Positions 1 to 9,501 of a stretch of DNA of 64,000 bases are shown piece by piece. Every line of letters begins with the position of its first letter. Position 1 is the first letter of the stretch. This DNA comes from JAJAZB01 sp964244295. Lineage in GTDB: Bacteria; Bacteroidota; Bacteroidia; Cytophagales; Spirosomataceae. Location: NCBI GenBank assembly GCA_964244295.1, contig CAXTIG010000007.1, forward strand, positions 124,001 through 188,000. Direction: 5' to 3'. Both the position numbers and the translations under genes were made by a program. Below the pieces are notes generated by a model. The model searched no databases. It was not told the origin of the DNA and saw only the letters and a list, made by a program, of their open reading frames with translations.

Positions 1-1704
1 AACAAGGGCAAGCGCTTCCGGCTGTTGAGCAACCTCTACGGCGAAGCCGAACTGACGGATGGCCTGCGGTTTCGGATGAATTTCGCGCCTGATTTGGCCC
101 AGAACAAAAAGGGAAATTTCCGGGGCCGGTACACCAACGTGCGTCTGCTCGGCGACCCTTCGGCCTCGACCAACGAAGATTTCACCTTTGCCTACACCTG
201 GGAAAACATCCTGACGTACAAAAAACGCCTCGGCGCGAAGCACAGCCTCGACTTCACCGGCCTGTACAGCCTCCAGACCCGGCAGGCCGAAAGCTCGCTC
301 GTCAACGTGGCCGGGTTGCCCGCCGAATCGTTCGAGTACTACAACCTCGGTGCGGCTTCCATCATCAGCGGCGTGGGCAGTCAGTTTGAAAAATGGTCGA
401 TTCTCTCGTACATGGCTCGCCTCAACTACGCCTTCGACAACCGCTTTTTGCTCACGCTCACGGGCCGCGCCGATGGGTCGTCCAAGTTCGCGCCGGGTAA
501 AAAGTGGGGGTATTTCCCCTCGGCGGCCCTCGCCTGGAACGTGAGCAACGAGCCGTTTCTGAAAAACTCGAACCTTATTTCCAACCTCAAACTCCGCCTG
601 AGTTACGGCTCGACGGGCAACGAGGGCATTCTTCCCTACCAAACCAACAGCGTGCTGGGCCGGACGCAATACGATTTCGACGGCGCGCCGGCGTTTGGTT
701 ACTCGCCCGCCAGCATTCCCAACCCGGATTTGCGCTGGGAAACCACGACCACGTTCAACGCCGGGGTGGATTTCGGAATTTGGAACAACCGGGTTTCCGG
801 CGCGGTGGAATTTTACCAGTCCAACACGACCGACCTGCTGCTGCCCAAGCTGCTGCCCATCACCACCGGCTACGTGTCGATTCTCTCCAACGTCGGCTCG
901 AAACGCAACCGGGGCGTCGAGTTTTCGGTGTCCACGCTCAACGTGGTGCCGCAAAAAGCGGGCGGCTTTGAGTGGAGCACCGACCTGAATCTGTTTGCCA
1001 ACCAAGAAGAAATCACCGAACTCTCGCAGGGGAAAGTCGACGACGTGGGCAACCTGCGGTTTATCGGCCAACCCGCCGTGGTGTACTACGATTTCGTGAA
1101 AACCGGCATCTGGCAACTGGGCGAAGACGAGCAGGCCAAAAAGTTCGGCTCCGTCGTGGGTGGAATCCGGGTGGAAGACGTAAACGGCAACGGGGTCATC
1201 GACCCCAACGACCGGCAAATCCTGGGTTCCGACGTGCCCAAGCTGATGGCGGGATTCACCAACCGCGTTAGCTTCAAGGGCTTCGACCTGTCCGTGCTGG
1301 CCTTTGCCCGCTTTGGCAGCACGATTAACAGTCCGTTTCACGGCACCAACCGGTTTTTGTCGGGGCGGGTCAACCAGTACAACGTCGATTACTGGACCAA
1401 AAACAACCCCACCAACGACTACCCGCAGCCCAACGTCAACCAGGTGCGGCCCCTCTACGGCTCGACGCTCGCGTATTTCGACGGGACTTTCGTCAAAATC
1501 CGCAACATCAACCTGGGCTACACCTTTCCTCCCGGCCTGGCCGAACGCTTTAAAATGCAGTCGCTGCGGCTCTACCTGAGCGTACAGAACCCCTTCGTGT
1601 TTTCGCCCTACACCGCGAAACACAACGGCATCGACCCCGAATTTCCCACCCAGAGTACCCCGCCGGTTCGGAATTTCCTGGCTGGCTTAAACGTCAAATT
1701 TTAA
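1..1704 (+). CDS. SusC/RagA-family TonB-dependent outer-membrane transporter, 3' part
   Basis: The frame is open from the first base, so the gene begins upstream; the 567 residues here are the C-terminal beta-barrel part. Aromatic/charged alternating strands and a final Phe (ending NVKF) fit a TonB-dependent barrel of the SusC class. The plug domain, signal peptide and any carboxypeptidase-like domain lie outside the window. SusC proteins import oligosaccharides or other large nutrients across the outer membrane with a SusD lid, and a SusD gene follows after 12 bases, probably in the same transcript. The substrate cannot be read from the sequence. The TTG at 25 is an internal codon, not a start. 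Confidence 0.93.
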   Translation, partial: NKGKRFRLLSNLYGEAELTDGLRFRMNFAPDLAQNKKGNFRGRYTNVRLLGDPSASTNEDFTFAYTWENILTYKKRLGAKHSLDFTGLYSLQTRQAESSLVNVAGLPAESFEYYNLGAASIISGVGSQFEKWSILSYMARLNYAFDNRFLLTLTGRADGSSKFAPGKKWGYFPSAALAWNVSNEPFLKNSNLISNLKLRLSYGSTGNEGILPYQTNSVLGRTQYDFDGAPAFGYSPASIPNPDLRWETTTTFNAGVDFGIWNNRVSGAVEFYQSNTTDLLLPKLLPITTGYVSILSNVGSKRNRGVEFSVSTLNVVPQKAGGFEWSTDLNLFANQEEITELSQGKVDDVGNLRFIGQPAVVYYDFVKTGIWQLGEDEQAKKFGSVVGGIRVEDVNGNGVIDPNDRQILGSDVPKLMAGFTNRVSFKGFDLSVLAFARFGSTINSPFHGTNRFLSGRVNQYNVDYWTKNNPTNDYPQPNVNQVRPLYGSTLAYFDGTFVKIRNINLGYTFPPGLAERFKMQSLRLYLSVQNPFVFSPYTAKHNGIDPEFPTQSTPPVRNFLAGLNVKF

Positions 1705-1716
1705 CGCGCCTCCTCC

Positions 1717-3390
1717 ATGAAAACCAACCTTGCCCTCGCGTTACTATCCAGCTTTTTGGTGCTCGCCGGGTGTGACAAACAACTCGACGAAGACGTCCGC
1801 ACCCAGATTACCGACAGCTACCTCAACACGGCTTCGGGCTTCAACGACGCGGTAAACGGGGCCTACGCCTCGCTGAAGCCGGTTTTTTGCGCCCTGAGCA
1901 ACGGCGGTCTCAACGCGCCCATCACCCACGTCACCGTGTTCGGTACCGACACGTTTACGAACGGCTTCGACGGGGCCTCGAAAATGGTCAATTTTTACAA
2001 CGGCGACCTCAACCCCCGCACGGCACCCATCACCTACACCTGGAACAACCTCTACACGGCCATCAACGCCTGCAACGCCGTGATTTCGAGGGCATCCAAC
2101 GTGACAGGCCTCACCGACGCGGTGAAGGCGACCCGCGTGGCGGAAGTGCGGTTCATCCGCGCCCAGTATTACCTGATGCTGGTGCAACTCTATGGCCCGG
2201 TGCATCTGGCCCTGACCGAAACCACCGAAGTGACCACCACGGCGACCCGTTCGCCGGTCAAGGACGTGTACCAGGCCATCCTCGACGACCTGACCTTTGC
2301 CGTGCAAACCCTGCCCGCGACGCCCAGCAATTACGGCCGCGTGTCCAAACCGGCGGCGGAACACGCGCTCGCCAAAGTGTACCTCTCGCGGGCGGGTTCG
2401 GAGGCCAAACAAGCTGACGATTACGCCAAAGCCGCCGAACTGGCAAAGGGCGTGATTTCTAAGTACAATTTCCGGCTGCTCGACGATTTCGGGAGCCTGT
2501 TCGCGCAGGGTTCCGGCGAGAAAAACCCGGAGGTGATTTGGGCCATTCAAAACAACAAAGACGTGATTTCCAACGGCGGCGGGAATTCCCTGCACCTGTT
2601 TTGGGTGATGAAATACGACGACCTGCCGGGGCTGAAGCGGGACGTGCTGAACGGGCGGCCCTACGCGGAGTTCAAGCCGACGGATTTCACCCTCAACGTG
2701 CTCTTCGACCGCAAGCTCGACAGCCGCTACGACAAAAGTTTCAAGCGGGTTTTTTACTGCAACAACCCCGGCACCTACACCATCGCGGGCCGAGCGGTGA
2801 AGCTGGCCCTCGGCGACACGGCCATTTACCTGGCCGACCGGGAGTACACGGCGGCGGAAATCAGCCGGGCCAACTACACCGTGTACCCGCCCAGCAAGCA
2901 AACGGAGCGGGTTTTCCCGACCCTGAGCAAATTTCTGGACATCGAACGTCCGGGCATCAACGACCAGGCCGGTTCGCGGGACGTGCTGTTTTTCCGGCTC
3001 GCCGAAACCTACCTGATGGCCACCGAAGCGTTGATGATGAGCGGCAACAAAGCCGAAGCCGCCACCTTCGTCAACGTGGTGCGCCGCCGGGCGGCCAAAA
3101 CCGGGGCCACCGCCGCCGAAACCGCCGCCAACCGCACGGCGATGGAAATCACCGCCGCGCAACTCGACCTCGATTTCATCCTCGACGAACGCGCCCGCGA
3201 ACTGCTCGGCGAAGGCACCCGCTGGAACGACCTCGCGCGGACGGGAAAACTGCTGGAACGCGTGAAGAAATACAACCCCGTGGCCGCCGCGAACATCAAA
3301 CCGCACCATATTTTGCGGCCCATTCCCCAGGAGCAGATTGACCGCACGGCGGAAGGGGCGACGAAGTTTCCGCAAAATCCGGGGTATTGA
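1717..3390 (+). CDS. SusD/RagB-family nutrient-binding outer-membrane lipoprotein
   Basis: 557 residues, a usual length for the family. The N-terminus is a lipoprotein signal ending LAGC, so Cys-19 would be lipidated and the protein anchored on the cell surface. The N-terminal part carries the helical TPR-like pattern (LNTASGFNDAVNGAYASL) and the C-terminal part the typical SusD ending (FILDERARELLGEGTRWNDLARTG in outline, then PIPQEQID). It would form the lid on the SusC barrel encoded just upstream. Its TGA overlaps the first base of a long inverted repeat, and a separate terminator-like hairpin follows at 3522-3554, so the SusCD transcript probably ends there. Confidence 0.95.
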   Translation: MKTNLALALLSSFLVLAGCDKQLDEDVRTQITDSYLNTASGFNDAVNGAYASLKPVFCALSNGGLNAPITHVTVFGTDTFTNGFDGASKMVNFYNGDLNPRTAPITYTWNNLYTAINACNAVISRASNVTGLTDAVKATRVAEVRFIRAQYYLMLVQLYGPVHLALTETTEVTTTATRSPVKDVYQAILDDLTFAVQTLPATPSNYGRVSKPAAEHALAKVYLSRAGSEAKQADDYAKAAELAKGVISKYNFRLLDDFGSLFAQGSGEKNPEVIWAIQNNKDVISNGGGNSLHLFWVMKYDDLPGLKRDVLNGRPYAEFKPTDFTLNVLFDRKLDSRYDKSFKRVFYCNNPGTYTIAGRAVKLALGDTAIYLADREYTAAEISRANYTVYPPSKQTERVFPTLSKFLDIERPGINDQAGSRDVLFFRLAETYLMATEALMMSGNKAEAATFVNVVRRRAAKTGATAAETAANRTAMEITAAQLDLDFILDERARELLGEGTRWNDLARTGKLLERVKKYNPVAAANIKPHHILRPIPQEQIDRTAEGATKFPQNPGY

Positions 3391-3499
3391 GTATTCGCCG
3401 CCCAAAACCCCCAACCCCCTAAAGGGGGGCTACCTGCCTGGAAGTTTCAGCTACGAAAAGCCCCCTTTAGGGGGTTGGGGGTTTTGGGCGGCGAATACT
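3390..3499. repeat. long perfect inverted repeat (39-bp arms), loop family I
   Basis: Left arm 3390-3428 and right arm 3461-3499 are exact reverse complements (39 bp); the spacer is 32 bases. The spacer holds CTGGAAGTTTCA (3438-3449), also found in the loop of the inverted repeat inside clpB at 39841-39930, although the arms of the two differ. It begins at the last base of the susD stop codon. It could act as a terminator, but it is longer than needed and is followed by a conventional hairpin. Confidence 0.9.
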
Positions 3500-3521
3500 G
3501 ATTCTCATAGGTTTAGAATAG

Positions 3522-3554
3522 AAAGTGCCGGTCGAATTGACCGGTACTTTTTCG
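3522..3554 (+). terminator. rho-independent terminator after susD
   Basis: Stem of about 12 bp (AAAGTGCCGGTC / GACCGGTACTTT, one mismatch) with a 5-base loop, running into a T-rich tail. It separates the SusCD unit from the PSD1 gene at 3586. Confidence 0.7.
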
Positions 3555-3585
3555 TACTTCATCCCAATTTGTTCATCGAAAGGCC

Positions 3586-6500
3586 ATGAAACCCGTCCTC
3601 AACGTCAGCCCTTTTCAACGGAGTGTGGAACACCGAAAACGACGCAATCCGCCCAAAACCTGGCCCGCCTTGATGCTGGGGCTGTTGGTTTGTGCCTGTT
3701 CCGGTTCCGTGGACATTCCCGACGAAGTTGCGGCGGCGGCGGCGCGTTTGCCCGAAACGGTCGATTTCAACCTGCACATCAAGCCCATCCTGTCCGACCG
3801 CTGTTTTAAATGCCACGGCCCCGACAAGAGCAAAATCGAGGCGGGCCTGCAACTGGCGAGTTTTGAAGGGGCCACGAAAACCCTCGAAGAAGGGCAGCGG
3901 GCCATCGTGCCCGGCAGCATCGCCAAAAGCGAGTTGGTGCGGCGCATCCTCAGCCACGACCCCAAGCGCATGATGCCCACGCCCGCGTCGAATCTGACCC
4001 TGTCGGACGAAGAAAAGGCGCTGCTCATCCGCTGGATTGAGCAAGGGGCCGAGTACAAGGAACACTGGTCGCTGGCGGCGATTGAAAAGCCCGAGGTACC
4101 CCGCGTGGGGAACAGTTTTCTGGCCCGCTGGGGGCTTTGGAAAGACGAAGAAACGCGGTGGGTAAAAAACGAAATCGATCCCTTCACGTTGGTCAAAATG
4201 AAACGTCTGGGCCTGAACCCCGCGCCCGAAGCCCCAAAAACCACCCTGCTCCGGCGGGTGTCGATGGATTTGACGGGCCTGCCCCCCAGCCCAGCCGAAA
4301 CGGCCGCATTTTTGACAGATAATTCGGAAAATGCCTACGAAAAAGCGGTTGACCGGCTTTTGAAGTCCCCGCATTTTGGCGAACAGCAGGCCGTAAGCTG
4401 GCTCGATTTGGCCCGCTACGCCGACTCCAACGGCTACCAGGACGACGGCCTGCGCAACGCCTGGCCCTACCGCGACTGGGTGATTGGGGCTTTCAACGAA
4501 AACCTGCCCTTCGACCAGTTCGTCCAGCAGCAACTCGCGGGCGATTTGATGCCGAAACCGACCCGGAAAATGCTCGTCGCCACGGCCTTCAACCGCCAGC
4601 ATCCGCAAACCCAGGAGGGGGGCGTGATTCCCGAAGAATACCGCACCGAGTACGTGGCCGACCGCGTGAACACCTTCGGCAAAGCCTTTCTGGGCCTGAC
4701 GATGGAATGCGCCCGCTGCCACGACCACAAGTACGACCCAATTCTGGCGAAAGATTACTATTCGCTCTTCGCGTTTTTCAACCAAAACAAGGAAAGCGGC
4801 GTGGTGCCCTACCGGGGCGAACCCAGCCCGACGGTGCTGCTGCCCAGCACCCCAACCGAGCAGAGCCTCCGGGTGCTCCGCGCCAAAATCAACCGCCTGC
4901 TGCCCCGGCTCCAACCCGAACACTACCGCCAGCCCTTCGAAAACTGGCTGACCCAACCCGCCGCCCCGCCGACCCTCGACCAGGGATTGCTGGTGCATTT
5001 GCCCCTCGACGGCGCGGCCCCCGACAGCACCTACCCCAACCGGGCCGATAAAAAACTTGTCGCCAAAATAGCGGGTGATTTGGAGCACAAGCCGCTCCTG
5101 ACGACCGGGAAAATGGGGAACGCCCTGCACTTCCGGGGCGATTGCGGCCTCGAAGTGTTCATCCCTGGTTTTGACAAAACCGGGGAAAAGCTGAACACGA
5201 CCAACGTGGCGCGCTTCGGCAAGGGCCTGAATTTTGAAAGCAACCAGTCGTTTTCGGTCAGCGTGTGGGTCAATCCACTCGTGAAGGGCAACGACGGGGA
5301 TTTGTTCCAGCGCAGCGGCGGCGATGCCGACGGCTGGCGGGGCTACGCCGTTCACCTCAATCCCGACCAAACGCTGTCGGTGGTGTTCAGCTACACCTGG
5401 CCCGCCAACTGCATCGAATACCGCACGAAGGAAAAACTGACCCTGAATGCCTGGCAACACCTCACGCTCACCTACGACGGCAGCAGCAAAGCCAGCGGCG
5501 TGCGCCTGTACCTCAACGGTGCGCCGACCCACGCCAAAATCCTGACCGACAACCTGACCAAAAGCCTGCTCCACGACGGCAACGTAGCGCGGTATTTCTT
5601 CGTGACCCCGTTTGAACTCGGCACCGGCTACCGCGAAAAAACCATCGCCGACGTGCGCATGGACGAACTGCGGATTTACAACCGCCAACTTTCCGGGCTG
5701 GAAATCCAATCTTTGACCAGCAACCAAGATAGGGTCGCGGCGGTGCGGCGGCTTCCCGTCTCCACACGCAGTTTTCAACAAAAAACGCAATTGCTTGAAC
5801 ACTACGCCCTGACCACCGACACCAGCTACGCGGCCCTCAAGCGCCAGTACACCGACCTGCGCGGGCAGGAAGTGGCCCTGCTCACCGCCGTGCCCGAAGT
5901 GATGGCGATGCAGGAACTACCCGCCGACCAGTCCCGCAAAACCTACCTCCTCAACCGGGGCGTGTACGACGCCCACGGCCAAGAAGTGCGGGCCGAAACG
6001 CCAATCCGCTTGGGAAAACTCCCCGCCGGGTATCCCCGCAACCGCCTGGGTCTGGCCCGCTGGCTGCTCGACGGGCGCAACCCGCTCTTTGCCCGCGTGA
6101 TGGTCAACCGGTTCTGGCAGCAGTATTTTGGCAACGGGCTGGTGAAAACCCAGGAAGATTTCGGCAATCAGGGCGAACTACCTTCCCACCCCGAACTGCT
6201 CGACTGGCTGGCGGTTCAGTTTCGGCAGGACGGCTGGGACACCAAACGGTTCATCCGGCGGCTGGTGCTGTCGGCTACCTACCGGCAGTCGTCCACGGCG
6301 CCGAAGGAAGACCTCGAAAAAGACCCCGACAACCGCTGGCTGGCGCGGGGGCCGAGTTACCGCTTCGCCGCCGAGCAGGTGCGCGACAACGCCCTGGCGG
6401 CGAGTGGCTTGCTGGCCCGTAAAATCGGCGGGCCGAGCGTGTACCCCTACCAGCCCGCCGGCATCTGGGAAGCGATGGCCCGCAACGTGAGCCGCTACCG

Positions 6501-6978
6501 CCAGCACCACGGCGATAGCTTGTACCGGCGCTCGATGTACACCATCTGGAAACGCAGTTCGCCGCCGCCGATGATGCTCAATTTCGACTCGCCCGACCGC
6601 TCGCTGTGTACGGTGCGGCGGCAGAAAACGGCCACGCCGCTGCAAGCGCTCGTCACGCTCAACGACCCGCAGTTTGTCGAAGCGGCCCGCGTCCTGGCCG
6701 AGCGCACGATGAAAAAGCAATCCCGGCTGGACGGACGCATTGCCCTGTTTTTTCAATCGGCACTTTCCCGCCCACCCCGCCGGGCGGAATTGCGTTTGAT
6801 GCAACAACTGTACGCGATTGAATACCAGGGTTTTGTCAAAAACCCGGCGCGGGCGGAAGCCTTGCTCGGCACGGGCGAATTCCCCCGCGACAACACCCTC
6901 GACCCGGCTCAGGTAGCGGCGTTTACGGTCGTTGCCAACACCGTTTTGAATTCGGATGAAGCGATTACCAAGCGGTGA
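3586..6978 (+). CDS. PSD1-type c-type cytochrome protein with DUF1549, LamG-like and DUF1553 domains
   Basis: 1130 residues. Order: hydrophobic lipoprotein-like segment around residues 28-38 (possible lipobox Cys-38), planctomycete-type cytochrome domain with one haem motif CFKCH (residues 73-77), DUF1549 (about 180-400), a LamG/concanavalin-like insertion (about 465-720) and DUF1553 (about 790-1090). This architecture is common in Planctomycetes and in some Bacteroidota, next to DUF1501 proteins; biochemical function is not established. The first ATG gives a long basic n-region; Met-30 (3673) is an alternative start. DUF1501 follows after a 26-bp-arm inverted repeat. Placement next to SusCD suggests a nutrient-related periplasmic or surface role (inference). 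Confidence 0.85.
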   Translation: MKPVLNVSPFQRSVEHRKRRNPPKTWPALMLGLLVCACSGSVDIPDEVAAAAARLPETVDFNLHIKPILSDRCFKCHGPDKSKIEAGLQLASFEGATKTLEEGQRAIVPGSIAKSELVRRILSHDPKRMMPTPASNLTLSDEEKALLIRWIEQGAEYKEHWSLAAIEKPEVPRVGNSFLARWGLWKDEETRWVKNEIDPFTLVKMKRLGLNPAPEAPKTTLLRRVSMDLTGLPPSPAETAAFLTDNSENAYEKAVDRLLKSPHFGEQQAVSWLDLARYADSNGYQDDGLRNAWPYRDWVIGAFNENLPFDQFVQQQLAGDLMPKPTRKMLVATAFNRQHPQTQEGGVIPEEYRTEYVADRVNTFGKAFLGLTMECARCHDHKYDPILAKDYYSLFAFFNQNKESGVVPYRGEPSPTVLLPSTPTEQSLRVLRAKINRLLPRLQPEHYRQPFENWLTQPAAPPTLDQGLLVHLPLDGAAPDSTYPNRADKKLVAKIAGDLEHKPLLTTGKMGNALHFRGDCGLEVFIPGFDKTGEKLNTTNVARFGKGLNFESNQSFSVSVWVNPLVKGNDGDLFQRSGGDADGWRGYAVHLNPDQTLSVVFSYTWPANCIEYRTKEKLTLNAWQHLTLTYDGSSKASGVRLYLNGAPTHAKILTDNLTKSLLHDGNVARYFFVTPFELGTGYREKTIADVRMDELRIYNRQLSGLEIQSLTSNQDRVAAVRRLPVSTRSFQQKTQLLEHYALTTDTSYAALKRQYTDLRGQEVALLTAVPEVMAMQELPADQSRKTYLLNRGVYDAHGQEVRAETPIRLGKLPAGYPRNRLGLARWLLDGRNPLFARVMVNRFWQQYFGNGLVKTQEDFGNQGELPSHPELLDWLAVQFRQDGWDTKRFIRRLVLSATYRQSSTAPKEDLEKDPDNRWLARGPSYRFAAEQVRDNALAASGLLARKIGGPSVYPYQPAGIWEAMARNVSRYRQHHGDSLYRRSMYTIWKRSSPPPMMLNFDSPDRSLCTVRRQKTATPLQALVTLNDPQFVEAARVLAERTMKKQSRLDGRIALFFQSALSRPPRRAELRLMQQLYAIEYQGFVKNPARAEALLGTGEFPRDNTLDPAQVAAFTVVANTVLNSDEAITKR

Positions 6979-6998
6979 ATCTGTTCAATTTTTCGCGC

Positions 6999-7101
6999 GG
7001 CGGTCACCCTGAGCGGAGTCGAAGGGTGGTGCGGTGGGCCAGCGCTGACCAGCCGCACGCCCCGCGCGGCGTCCGCTTCGACTCCGCTCAGGGTGACCGC
7101 C
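6999..7101. repeat. inverted repeat, perfect 26-bp arms
   Basis: Left arm 6999-7024 and right arm 7076-7101 are exact complements, beginning GGCGGTCACCCTGAGC. The 51-base spacer contains a second, weaker inverted repeat (GTGCGG...CCGCAC). It fills most of the gap between the PSD1 and DUF1501 genes and ends in a T run, so it may also reduce read-through. Confidence 0.88.
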
Positions 7102-7143
7102 ACTTTTTTTCCGCTTAGGACAAACTACCAAACAGCTATCCCC

Positions 7144-8592
7144 ATGGAAACCACCCCCGCTGAACACCTGCACGACGCCCTCAGCCGCCGCACGTTTCTG
7201 GGCAAGGCCGGGCTGGGCCTGGGCGCGGCGGCCCTGGCCTCGCTGCTGCCGCAGGACGCCCAGGCCAGCGAATCGGCCCCCACCGGCCCGACGTTGCCGC
7301 ATTTTTCCCCTAAAATCCGGCGGGTGATTTACCTGTTCCAGAGCGGGGCACCGTCGCAGTTGGAGACCTTCGATTACAAGCCCAAACTCGAAGCGATGTG
7401 GGGGCAGGACCTGCCCGAATCGGTGCGGCGGGGGCAGCGGCTCACGGGTATGAGCGCGGGGCAAAGTTCGTTTCCGCTGGCGGCATCGCTCTACAAATTT
7501 GCGCAGCACGGGCGGAGCCGGGCCTGGGTGAGCGAGCTGCTGCCGCACACCGCCGGGGTAGTCGATGAGCTGTGCTTCATCCGCTCGATGCACACCGAAC
7601 ACATCAACCACGACCCCGCCGTGACCTTCATTCAGACCGGCAATCAGATTGGCGGCCGCCCCTCGATGGGTTCCTGGGTGAGCTACGGGCTGGGTTCGGA
7701 AAACCAGAATATGCCCGCCTTCGTGGTGCTGCTCTCAAAAGGCCGCAACGGCGACCAGCCGCTCTACGCCAAACTCTGGAGCAACGGCTTCATTCCCTCC
7801 ACCCACCAGGGCGTGGTGTTCCGCTCCGGGCCGGACCCGATTTTTTACCTCAACAACCCCGGCGGCATCGACCCGTCGTCGCGGCGGAATATGCTGAAGT
7901 TTTTGGCGAAGATGAGCGAAGACCAGTACCGGCAGGTGCTCGACCCGGAAATCAACAACCGGATGCAGCAGTACGAAATGGCCTACCGGATGCAAAGCTC
8001 GGTGCCCGAAACCCTGGACATCAAACGGGAACCCGATTCCATTTTCGACCTGTATGGCCCGGAAAGCCGCATTCCTGGCACCTTTGCCGCCAACTGCCTG
8101 CTGGCGAGAAAATTAGCCGAGAAAGACGTGCGGTTCATCCAGTTGTACCACCAGGGCTGGGACCAGCACGGCAACCTGCCGAAGGACATCAAGACGATGG
8201 CGAATTCGGTGGATCAGGCCTCGGCGGCGCTTATCAAAGACCTCGGACAGCGCGGCCTGCTCGACGACACGCTCGTGATTTGGGGCGGGGAATTTGGCCG
8301 AACCAACTACTCGCAGGGCAAGCTGACGAAGGACAACTACGGTCGCGACCACCACCCGCGTTGCTTTACCCTCTGGCTGGCGGGCGGCGGCATCAAAAAA
8401 GGATTTACCTTCGGCGAAACCGACGAGTTCAGTTACAACATCACCCGCGACCCCGTCCACGTCCACGACTTGCAGGCCACGATTATGCACCTGCTGGGCC
8501 TCGACCACGAAAAGCTGACCTTTAAATTCCAGGGCCGCCGCTACCGCCTCACCGACGTGGCCGGGAAGGTAGTGAAACCGATTTTGACCTAA
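7144..8592 (+). CDS. DUF1501 family protein, Tat-exported
   Basis: 482 residues from the ATG at 7144. A twin-arginine signal (SRRTFLGK, residues 14-21) followed by a hydrophobic Ala/Leu stretch predicts Tat export. The body is a DUF1501 protein of the alkaline-phosphatase-like/sulfatase-like fold group (GAPSQLETFDYKP near the start; GGEFGRT and GRDHHP later). DUF1501 genes usually travel with PSD1 (DUF1549/DUF1553) genes, as here. An in-frame GTG at 7093 would start inside the inverted repeat and add 17 unlikely residues, so it was rejected. Function is unknown; the fold suggests metal-dependent hydrolysis (inference). Confidence 0.9.
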   Translation: METTPAEHLHDALSRRTFLGKAGLGLGAAALASLLPQDAQASESAPTGPTLPHFSPKIRRVIYLFQSGAPSQLETFDYKPKLEAMWGQDLPESVRRGQRLTGMSAGQSSFPLAASLYKFAQHGRSRAWVSELLPHTAGVVDELCFIRSMHTEHINHDPAVTFIQTGNQIGGRPSMGSWVSYGLGSENQNMPAFVVLLSKGRNGDQPLYAKLWSNGFIPSTHQGVVFRSGPDPIFYLNNPGGIDPSSRRNMLKFLAKMSEDQYRQVLDPEINNRMQQYEMAYRMQSSVPETLDIKREPDSIFDLYGPESRIPGTFAANCLLARKLAEKDVRFIQLYHQGWDQHGNLPKDIKTMANSVDQASAALIKDLGQRGLLDDTLVIWGGEFGRTNYSQGKLTKDNYGRDHHPRCFTLWLAGGGIKKGFTFGETDEFSYNITRDPVHVHDLQATIMHLLGLDHEKLTFKFQGRRYRLTDVAGKVVKPILT

Positions 8593-8598
8593 ACGCGC

Positions 8599-9501
8599 AT
8601 GAAACCCATCCTCAAAATCATTGACACCCAGCAGCACGAGGCTTTCCAGATGATGAAAGTGGAAGAGGCGTATTTTTTTCCTTCCTGGCATTTTCACCCG
8701 GAATTTGAAATCATGCTCGTGCAGGAAGGGGCGGGGATTCGCTTCGTGGGCGACAGCGTCGAGCGGTTTGGGGAAGGCGATTTGGTGTTGTTCGGCAGCG
8801 GCGTTCCGCACCTGTTTCGGAGCGACGGCGCGTATTACCAAAAAGACACTGACCTGGTTTCGCGGGCCATCGTGGTGTATTTCAAGGAGAATTTTCTCGG
8901 TGAAAGTTTTTGGGGATTGCCGCAGGTCGCGCCCCTCAAAAAACTACTGGCGCTGTCGAAACGGGGCATTCGCTTTACGGGGGCCTCGAAAGAGGCGTTG
9001 ACGCAGCAAATCAGGAAGCTGGACGAAGAAAAAAACGGCATCAGCCGCATCATCGACTTGCTCAGCATCCTGAATCGAATGGCCGAAAGCCGGGAATTCG
9101 AGGTGCTCTCAAGTACGGGTTTCTCGAAACAGTCGGACGAAAAAGAATGCGAGCGCATGAACCGGGTGTACCAGTTCATCATCGACAACTACACCCGAAA
9201 TCCCTCATTGGAAGAGGTTTCGGGGATTGCCAACCTAAGCGTCACGGCGTTTTGCCGGTATTTTAAATCACACACCAACAAAACCTACACGCAGTTTTTG
9301 AATGAAATAAAAATCGGCAACGCGTGTAAACTCCTCATCGACAAGGAACTGAGCATTTCCCAAATCTGCTACGAAACCGGTTTCAACAACTTCACCCACT
9401 TCAACGGGCAGTTCAAGCGGATCGTCGGACTGACGCCGAAGCAGTACCAACATTCGCACCAGAAACCGACCCCCTTCACGACGGCTTCGTTCGCGTCTTG
9501 A
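8599..9501 (+). CDS. AraC-family transcriptional regulator
   Basis: 300 residues. The N-terminal cupin-like half (WHFHPEFEIMLVQEGAG, about residues 30-100) should bind a small effector. The C-terminal half has two helix-turn-helix units (LEEVSGIANLSVTAFCRYFK and ISQICYETGFNNFTHFNGQFK, about 205-290), the AraC DNA-binding domain. It starts 6 bases after the DUF1501 stop, so it is probably cotranscribed and may control the upstream nutrient genes (inference from context). Its 3' end overlaps the convergent marR gene by 26 bp. Confidence 0.93.
   Translation: MKPILKIIDTQQHEAFQMMKVEEAYFFPSWHFHPEFEIMLVQEGAGIRFVGDSVERFGEGDLVLFGSGVPHLFRSDGAYYQKDTDLVSRAIVVYFKENFLGESFWGLPQVAPLKKLLALSKRGIRFTGASKEALTQQIRKLDEEKNGISRIIDLLSILNRMAESREFEVLSSTGFSKQSDEKECERMNRVYQFIIDNYTRNPSLEEVSGIANLSVTAFCRYFKSHTNKTYTQFLNEIKIGNACKLLIDKELSISQICYETGFNNFTHFNGQFKRIVGLTPKQYQHSHQKPTPFTTASFAS

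Noticed and set aside
1744..3414. 556-codon minus-strand frame opposite susD
   Set aside because: Same effect of codon bias; the SusD reading is unambiguous.
3559..5802. 747-codon minus-strand frame opposite the PSD1 gene
   Set aside because: Antisense of a well-supported gene; low-complexity Gly/Val/Phe-rich translation without domains.
7093..7143. GTG start for the DUF1501 gene
   Set aside because: Lies within the inverted repeat and adds residues before the Tat signal; the ATG at 7144 is better.
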